Assembly: GCA_024277855.1 (NCBI GenBank)
Contig: JAJRUJ010000096.1
Coordinates: forward strand, 1 to 56,123
DNA from: Candidatus Zixiibacteriota bacterium
Lineage (GTDB): Bacteria > Zixibacteria > MSB-5A5 > WJJR01 > JAJRUJ01
DNA length: 56,123 nucleotides
Reading direction: 5' to 3'
The notes under the pieces were generated by a model. The model was not told the DNA's origin. It saw nothing but the letters and a program-made list of their open reading frames with translations, and did not search any database. Below are positions 52,796 through 56,123 of this stretch, piece after piece (the first letter of the stretch is position 1; each line of letters begins with the position of its first letter). A program made the translations under genes and the position numbers.

Positions 52796-53059
52796 GTGGT
52801 TGAGCAGATAGTTACAGTTACCAATCCGCTGGGGATTCATGCGCGGCCATCGGCTCTGATCGTGCAGACCGCCAGCCAGTACCGTTCGGAAGTTCGGCTG
52901 ATCCGTGACGAACTGGAAGTGAACGGGAAGAGTATTATGGGAGTTATGATGTTGGCCGCCGAAATGGGAGCGCAAATTATGATTAAAGTCTGGGGTGATG
53001 ACGAGCAGGATTGTTCGGCTGCTCTGGTGAGGGCATTTGCCGTGCGTTTTGACAATTAG
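52796..53059 (+). CDS. PTS phosphocarrier protein HPr
   Basis: HPr relays phosphate from enzyme I. This 87-residue protein carries the active-site histidine H15 in TVTNPLGIHARPSALIVQTAS. It also keeps S46 in NGKSIMGVMMLAAEMG, where HPr kinase could act, consistent with regulatory use. Start is GTG 52796. Enzyme I is encoded 37 bp downstream. No sugar-specific EII is visible in the window, so the pair may serve regulation or an EII elsewhere. Confidence 0.94.
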   Translation: MVEQIVTVTNPLGIHARPSALIVQTASQYRSEVRLIRDELEVNGKSIMGVMMLAAEMGAQIMIKVWGDDEQDCSAALVRAFAVRFDN

Positions 53060-53096
53060 CGCTCACGTCCGTTGGCCAATTAGTGTATAACTGCAT

Positions 53097-54890
53097 ATGA
53101 CGCAGAAGATCAACAATCCAACATCCGGTCCGTCGCCGCCGGCCGGTCGCCAGGTGTTCAAGGGTTTCCCCGGCGCACCGGGAATCGCGGTCGGTCGGGC
53201 TTTTGTCTTCGTCGCCCGGACCCCTTTTGTGCGGGCGCGGACGATTGATTCCTCGAAAATAAATGAAGAAAAAGAGCGCTTTCACGCTGCCCTGGCCGAG
53301 ACTCGCGAAGAACTTATCGGGTTAAAAGAGCGGGCCAGTTCGATGGTCGGTAATACGCTGGCGCAGATTTTCGATGCCCAAATACTGATTCTCTCCGACC
53401 CAGCAATCGAATCATCGGTTGAGAAAGAGATCACCGAAAAACATACTGCCGCCGAAGTTGCTTTCGACCGGGCCGTTCGGAAAACTCTGGCCAAACTGGC
53501 CGCGTCGCCTGCCGCTTATCTGCGCCGAATGAGTCATGAGATCGACGCTGTAAGTACGCGGGTCCTGAATCGACTTCTTGGGCTGCCGACCCTGGGCCTG
53601 TCCGATCTGGACAAGCCCGCGATCCTGGTGGCTTCGATTTTGACGCCCAGCGAGGTCATCGGCCTGAAAAAGGAAAATGTCCTTGGGATCATTTCCGAGG
53701 CCGGAGGACAAACATCACATACGACCCTCCTGGCCAAGTCGCTCAATATCCCGGCGATCGTCGGGGTTACCGGTGCAGTGGCAAAAATTCCCAACGGTAC
53801 ATCGCTGGTCGTGGACGGTTACTCCGGCTCGATTTATCTCAATCCCGATACAGTCACCCTCGATCTTTACAATCGGAAGCGCCGCGAATCGATCACGCTC
53901 TGGTCGAAACGGTATGAAGGCCTGCGGGATCTGGCTGCGGTCACTTCAGACGGCCGGGAAATTGATTTATATGCAAACATCGATATGGCTGATGAAGCCG
54001 AGAATGTGGTTGCCGCCGGTGCCGGAGGAGTGGGATTATACCGCACCGAATACTTGTTTTTGCGGCAGGGGCGATTCCCGACGGAGAACGAACAGTACAA
54101 GATTTACCGCCGGGTGGCCCGCACCCTTGCTCCGCGTCCGCTGATTATTCGAACCTTTGATCTGGGTGGCGATAAGTATTTCGCCGAGCCGCATGCGGCG
54201 GTTGAAGAAAACCCGGCGTTGGGCTGGCGGGCGATTCGAGTCAGCCTGCAGAAAAAGGCCCCGTTTAAGGCGCAGTTGCGGGCGTTATTACGGGCGGCAG
54301 TCAATGCCGATATCCGGGTGATGTTCCCCATGATTATTTCGGTCGATGAAGTCCGTGAGGCGATGATGCTGTTGGATGAAGCTCGCCGTGAGCTGGGTAC
54401 ACGCGGCCGGCAGGTCGGCGATGTTCAGGTCGGGGTGATGATCGAAACCCCCGCTTCGGTCTGGATCGCCGATTCGTTGGCCGGGATGGTCGATTTTTTC
54501 TCCATCGGGACCAACGACCTCACCCAGTATACGACAGCGGTGGATCGTGGAAATCCACGGGTTGCCCATTTGTTCCGTCACTTTCATCCGGCGGTACTCC
54601 AGGCGATTAATGTGACGCTCAAATGCGCTCAGCGCCATACGATCCGAATCGGAATCTGCGGCGAAATTGCCTCGGAGCCGCGGGCATTACCGCTGTTGAT
54701 CGGGATGGGGGTGACCCAGCTGTCGGTTCATCCGAGTATTGTGCCGCGCTCGAAGGCGATCATTCGCAAGTTGGTTTATCAGGATGCCCGGGGAATGGCC
54801 GCAGAGGTCCTGGCCTGTGCTTCGGCGACTGAGGTGGAACAAAAACTCAATTCATACTACCGAGATCATTTTCGATATCGGAAAGCCTGA
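53097..54890 (+). CDS. ptsI: PTS enzyme I (phosphoenolpyruvate-protein phosphotransferase)
   Basis: Enzyme I takes phosphate from PEP and passes it to HPr. Domains in order are an N-terminal HPr-binding helical part (residues ~20-150), the phospho-histidine domain with H208 in SEAGGQTSHTTLLAKSLNIPAIVG, and the PEP-binding TIM barrel with GVGLYRTEYLFLRQGRFPTENEQ, RTFDLGGDKYF, NPALGWRAIRVSL, MFPMI, GVMIETPASVWIADSLAGMVDFFSIGTNDLTQYTTAVDRGNP and CGEIASEPRALPLLIGMGVTQLS. The 597-residue length is normal. It sits directly behind HPr, as in ptsHI operons. Confidence 0.95.
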   Translation: MTQKINNPTSGPSPPAGRQVFKGFPGAPGIAVGRAFVFVARTPFVRARTIDSSKINEEKERFHAALAETREELIGLKERASSMVGNTLAQIFDAQILILSDPAIESSVEKEITEKHTAAEVAFDRAVRKTLAKLAASPAAYLRRMSHEIDAVSTRVLNRLLGLPTLGLSDLDKPAILVASILTPSEVIGLKKENVLGIISEAGGQTSHTTLLAKSLNIPAIVGVTGAVAKIPNGTSLVVDGYSGSIYLNPDTVTLDLYNRKRRESITLWSKRYEGLRDLAAVTSDGREIDLYANIDMADEAENVVAAGAGGVGLYRTEYLFLRQGRFPTENEQYKIYRRVARTLAPRPLIIRTFDLGGDKYFAEPHAAVEENPALGWRAIRVSLQKKAPFKAQLRALLRAAVNADIRVMFPMIISVDEVREAMMLLDEARRELGTRGRQVGDVQVGVMIETPASVWIADSLAGMVDFFSIGTNDLTQYTTAVDRGNPRVAHLFRHFHPAVLQAINVTLKCAQRHTIRIGICGEIASEPRALPLLIGMGVTQLSVHPSIVPRSKAIIRKLVYQDARGMAAEVLACASATEVEQKLNSYYRDHFRYRKA

Positions 54891-54912
54891 CCTCAGGCAT
54901 TGGCGATAATAG

Positions 54913-55998
54913 ATGACCCATCCATTGCTTGACAATCCGAAGCGAATTGCAAAGGTCGATCCGGCAAACATGGCCGGCCTGATTTCCCGGTTGGGTGACC
55001 AACTGTCTCAGAGTGCGGCCGCGGTCACCGAGGCGGATTGGACTCATTGGTCGGAGCGCGAGTTTAAAAATATCGTATTGGTTGGGATGGGAGGGTCGGC
55101 CATCGGCGGTGACCTCGCTCGCGCCTACCTCGGCGATGCTTTGCGTATTCCGCTGTCGGTCATCCGCAATTATCGACTGCCCGGCTATGTTTCGTCCGAT
55201 ACGTTGGTTTTTGCCTCGTCGTATTCGGGCAACACCGAAGAGACTCTGAGTGCAGTCGAACAGGCAAGAAAACGGGGAAGCGCTGTTGTCGCGATTACTT
55301 CCGGTGGTCGACTGGCCGAGCAGGCGACAGCCCACGGCTGGGTAACCATCGGATTACCGGGGGGGATGCCGCCGCGTGCGGCGTTGGGCCGGTCATTCGG
55401 CGCACTCCTCAACGTGCTCGGACGTTTACGATTGGTTGATGGTGGTGTGTGGGATCTTCAAGCCCTGTCGGTTTTCCTGAACAAGGCAGATGAACAATTA
55501 AACCCGGATATTCCTTCCGAACATAACCCGGCCAAAAAACTCGCGCTTGCCTTGCACGGGATGGTCCCGGTTGTGTATGGCGCGGCCGGAGTAATGGCGG
55601 TGGTTGCCCGCCGGTGGAAGGGGCAATTTTGTGAAAACGCTGAGAACCTCGCCTTCGCCGGGGAGGTTCCGGAGTTTAACCATAACCAAATCGTTGGCTG
55701 GGGGCTGCCTGCGGGGTCAAAGGAGCATTTTGTCGTCGTCTTGTTGGCGAGTGCGGACGATCATCCCCGAATTGCCGAGCGGTTCTCCATTACGCGTGAG
55801 GTGTTTTCACAAAAGCGAGTGAAAGTCGAAACCGTACAGGCGACCGGTGATAATAAACTACAGCGCATTTTCAGTCTGATTCAACTGGGTGACTGGGCCA
55901 GCTATTATCTGGCGGCGCTCAATGATGTGGACCCGACGGCGATTGCCGTGCTCGACTATCTGAAACAAAAATTGGCGGAGAAACCGTACTCGGGTTAA
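54913..55998 (+). CDS. Bifunctional phosphoglucose/phosphomannose isomerase
   Basis: This 361-residue enzyme of the archaeal/bacterial bifunctional PGI/PMI family interconverts glucose-6-P, fructose-6-P and mannose-6-P. It has two SIS subdomains. The first has KNIVLVGMGGSAIGGDLARAYLGD and SYSGNTEETLSAVEQARKRGSAVVAITSGGRLAEQA. The second carries the catalytic glutamate/histidine region with FCENAENLAFAGEVPEFNHNQIVGW. PGG(M/Q)PPRAALG is family-specific. It lies 22 bp after ptsI. It would feed mannose-6-phosphate to the GDP-mannose route served by the ManC-like fusion at 35890. Family fit is strong; the substrate range is inferred. Confidence 0.92.
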   Translation: MTHPLLDNPKRIAKVDPANMAGLISRLGDQLSQSAAAVTEADWTHWSEREFKNIVLVGMGGSAIGGDLARAYLGDALRIPLSVIRNYRLPGYVSSDTLVFASSYSGNTEETLSAVEQARKRGSAVVAITSGGRLAEQATAHGWVTIGLPGGMPPRAALGRSFGALLNVLGRLRLVDGGVWDLQALSVFLNKADEQLNPDIPSEHNPAKKLALALHGMVPVVYGAAGVMAVVARRWKGQFCENAENLAFAGEVPEFNHNQIVGWGLPAGSKEHFVVVLLASADDHPRIAERFSITREVFSQKRVKVETVQATGDNKLQRIFSLIQLGDWASYYLAALNDVDPTAIAVLDYLKQKLAEKPYSG

Positions 55999-56123
55999 GC
56001 GGAACATCAAATCCGATTCGGTGTCGGCTGATGAGTTTCACCTGTTGATTACACAAGAGAGAATAAAATTTACATCACAGCATACGAGACAGGAAATCAT
56101 ACTTGACCACCTGGTGTGCCGCC
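55999..56123. other. 125-bp unassigned right edge
   Basis: No gene is recognisable in this stretch after the isomerase. Its AT-rich middle could hold a promoter for a gene outside the window. Confidence 0.3.

Overview
The window reads as a chromosomal segment of a diderm, lipopolysaccharide-making, uncultured-type bacterium with moderately high GC (roughly 55-58% by eye, except one AT-rich island). LPS genes (KDO synthesis, LptC, a very large LptD), LolA- and BamD-like envelope proteins, HU, FtsK, Obg and an almost complete absence of intergenic space suggest a free-living Gram-negative lineage. The FCB/Zixibacteria-like candidate phyla are my best guess, by resemblance of gene content only. 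I see no rRNA, tRNA, CRISPR array or prophage.

Layout. (1) 1-5.3 kb: MATE transporter, histone-deacetylase-like hydrolase and FAH-family hydrolase, then a DUF2461 gene on the minus strand and an exported protein whose frame is cut by an amber codon. (2) 5.4-20.3 kb, all plus strand: a PLP Cys/Met-metabolism enzyme, LptD, HU, FtsK, LolA-like protein, RimO, lytic transglycosylase, a membrane protein, BamD-like lipoprotein, NadD, DUF2064 and creatininase-family proteins. (3) 20.3-24.2 kb, minus strand: ssb-kdsA-kdsC-kdsD-lptC, the KDO arm of LPS synthesis. (4) 24.3-30.7 kb: NadE, RsmI, an Aur1-like PAP2 membrane protein, Lgt, then a tight CDP-alcohol phosphatidyltransferase - PfkB kinase - myo-inositol-phosphate synthase unit, which looks like an inositol-lipid operon and ends at a strong terminator. 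(5) 30.9-33.0 kb: a beta-propeller lipoprotein gene cut in two by an IS630-family element. Removing the element and one TA copy restores the frame exactly. (6) 33.4-50.6 kb: Tmk and a CtpA-type protease, then a polysaccharide locus. That locus has a ManC-like/phosphomannomutase fusion, an SLBB exporter, a Wzz-like protein, and WbpB, WbpD, WbpE and WbpI-like enzymes for a 2,3-diamino-uronic acid sugar, plus two more sugar aminotransferases. It is interrupted at 44.5-47.05 kb by an AT-rich gene encoding a DUF262-HNH-AlbA fusion, a likely defence protein, bracketed by two inverted copies of a ~50-bp palindromic repeat. (7) 50.65-56 kb: Obg, DprA, HPr, PTS enzyme I and a bifunctional phosphoglucose/phosphomannose isomerase.

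Functional threads: outer-membrane biogenesis (LptD, LptC, KDO, Lgt, LolA, BamD) is spread over the window. The isomerase at the right end and the ManC-like fusion may supply GDP-mannose to the polysaccharide locus. NadD and NadE are two steps of NAD synthesis. The accessory content worth attention is the repeat-bracketed DUF262-AlbA island, the inositol-lipid operon and the IS-split lipoprotein.
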